Below, piece after piece: positions 33,815 through 34,109 of a stretch of DNA of 34,109 nucleotides. Made by a program: the position numbers and the translations under genes. How positions within the stretch are numbered: position 1 is the stretch's first letter; every line of letters starts with the position of its first letter. The stretch is taken from NCBI RefSeq assembly GCF_000153305.1, contig NZ_CH724107.1:1535072-1569180 (forward strand), written 5' to 3'. The DNA comes from Oceanicola granulosus HTCC2516. Lineage in GTDB: Bacteria > Pseudomonadota > Alphaproteobacteria > Rhodobacterales > Rhodobacteraceae. The notes beneath the pieces are model-generated. The model saw only the letters and a list, made by a program, of their open reading frames with translations. It was not told the origin of the DNA and ran no database searches.

Positions 33815-34109
33815 TTGCGCGGCCCCGGCCCGCGCCGCCGCGACCTGCTGATCGAGTACCTGCACCTCGTGCAGGACCGCTACGGCTACCTCTCCGCCGC
33901 CCACCTGCGCGCCCTCGCCGAGGAGCTGCGCGTCGGGCAGGCCGAGGTCTGGGAGGTGGCGTCGTTCTACGCGCACTTCGATCTGGTGAAGGAAGACGAG
34001 CTGCCGCCGCCCGCGCTGACCATCCGGGTCTGCGAATCGCTGTCGTGCGAGCTCGCCGGGGCCGAGGCGCTGCTTGCGGCCCTGGAGGAGGGGCTGGACC
34101 CGGCCGAGG
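33815..34109 (+). CDS. NuoE/FdsG-like [2Fe-2S] subunit, partial at window edge
   Basis: The frame reads RRRDLLIEYLHLVQDRYGYLS, then LRVGQAEVWEVASFYAHFDLV, then TIRVCESLSCELAGA: the helical start of the 24-kDa NuoE fold and the first two iron-sulfur cysteines. The second cysteine pair lies beyond the window. Such subunits accept electrons from an FMN/NADH partner in complex I or in NAD-dependent formate dehydrogenase and related enzymes. The resemblance to stand-alone oxidoreductase E subunits is stronger than to complex I NuoE. No in-frame ATG or GTG exists between the mgtC TGA (33766) and the conserved region. TTG at 33815, 10 bases after GGGGGA, is the best start, but protein-like sequence (DASLGDVARL) already precedes it. 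Confidence 0.75.
   Translation, partial: MRGPGPRRRDLLIEYLHLVQDRYGYLSAAHLRALAEELRVGQAEVWEVASFYAHFDLVKEDELPPPALTIRVCESLSCELAGAEALLAALEEGLDPAE

Overview
The window is a strongly GC-rich, densely packed, ordinary chromosomal segment with no mobile elements, phage genes, CRISPR arrays or rRNA. Gene content and order point to an alphaproteobacterium of the Rhodobacterales (Rhodobacteraceae/Paracoccaceae-like). The indicators are a lone ctaD, a divergent yqeY/carA pair, a glyQ-DUF6446-glyS-PPDK-like operon, folB-folP-glmM, a GTP cyclohydrolase of the FolE2 type, metZ behind a SAM-II riboswitch, and an EamA transporter next to yciB. This taxonomic call is from remembered gene neighbourhoods, not a database search.

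Layout. 1-5.2 kb: tRNA-Leu(GAG) cut by the left edge, lipB, a secreted DUF4403-like protein, ctaD with a strong intrinsic terminator, then a DUF2244 protein overlapping a small glycosyltransferase. 5.2-9.6 kb: yqeY diverging from carA, then a large membrane glycosyltransferase with a type-II-secretion-ATPase-like N-terminal domain, meeting a GntR regulator tail to tail. 9.6-15.2 kb: a HAD nucleotidase, a UbiH-type hydroxylase, two overlapping Lrp/AsnC regulators diverging from ilvC, a GyrI-like protein and a DMT transporter. 15.2-25.6 kb, all minus strand: glmM, folP, folB, a SleB-like cell wall hydrolase, a divergent PPDK-like protein, glyS, a DUF6446 protein and glyQ. 25.7-34.1 kb: an exported SPOR/peptidoglycan-binding protein with a dead trypsin-like domain, trkH, folE2, metZ with its riboswitch, yciB and an EamA transporter, then mgtC and a truncated NuoE-like gene on the plus strand.

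Themes. The genes are mostly housekeeping: lipoate, folate, ubiquinone, branched-chain amino acid, methionine, pyrimidine/arginine and amino-sugar biosynthesis, aminoacylation, respiration, K+ uptake and envelope work. Three folate genes (folE2, folB, folP) are present but in two separate transcription units. Many units have a recognisable promoter of the form TTGACC-N17-TATGGN or close variants, which helps choose starts.

Most worth a second look: the metZ leader (promoter, SAM-II aptamer, candidate antiterminator, intrinsic terminator); the exported pseudo-protease; the PPDK-like protein whose PEP/pyruvate half is intact but whose nucleotide half lacks canonical residues; the glycosyltransferase with an MshEN-like sensor domain; FolB with a roughly 145-residue unexplained C-terminal extension; and a NuoE-like gene with no in-frame ATG or GTG.
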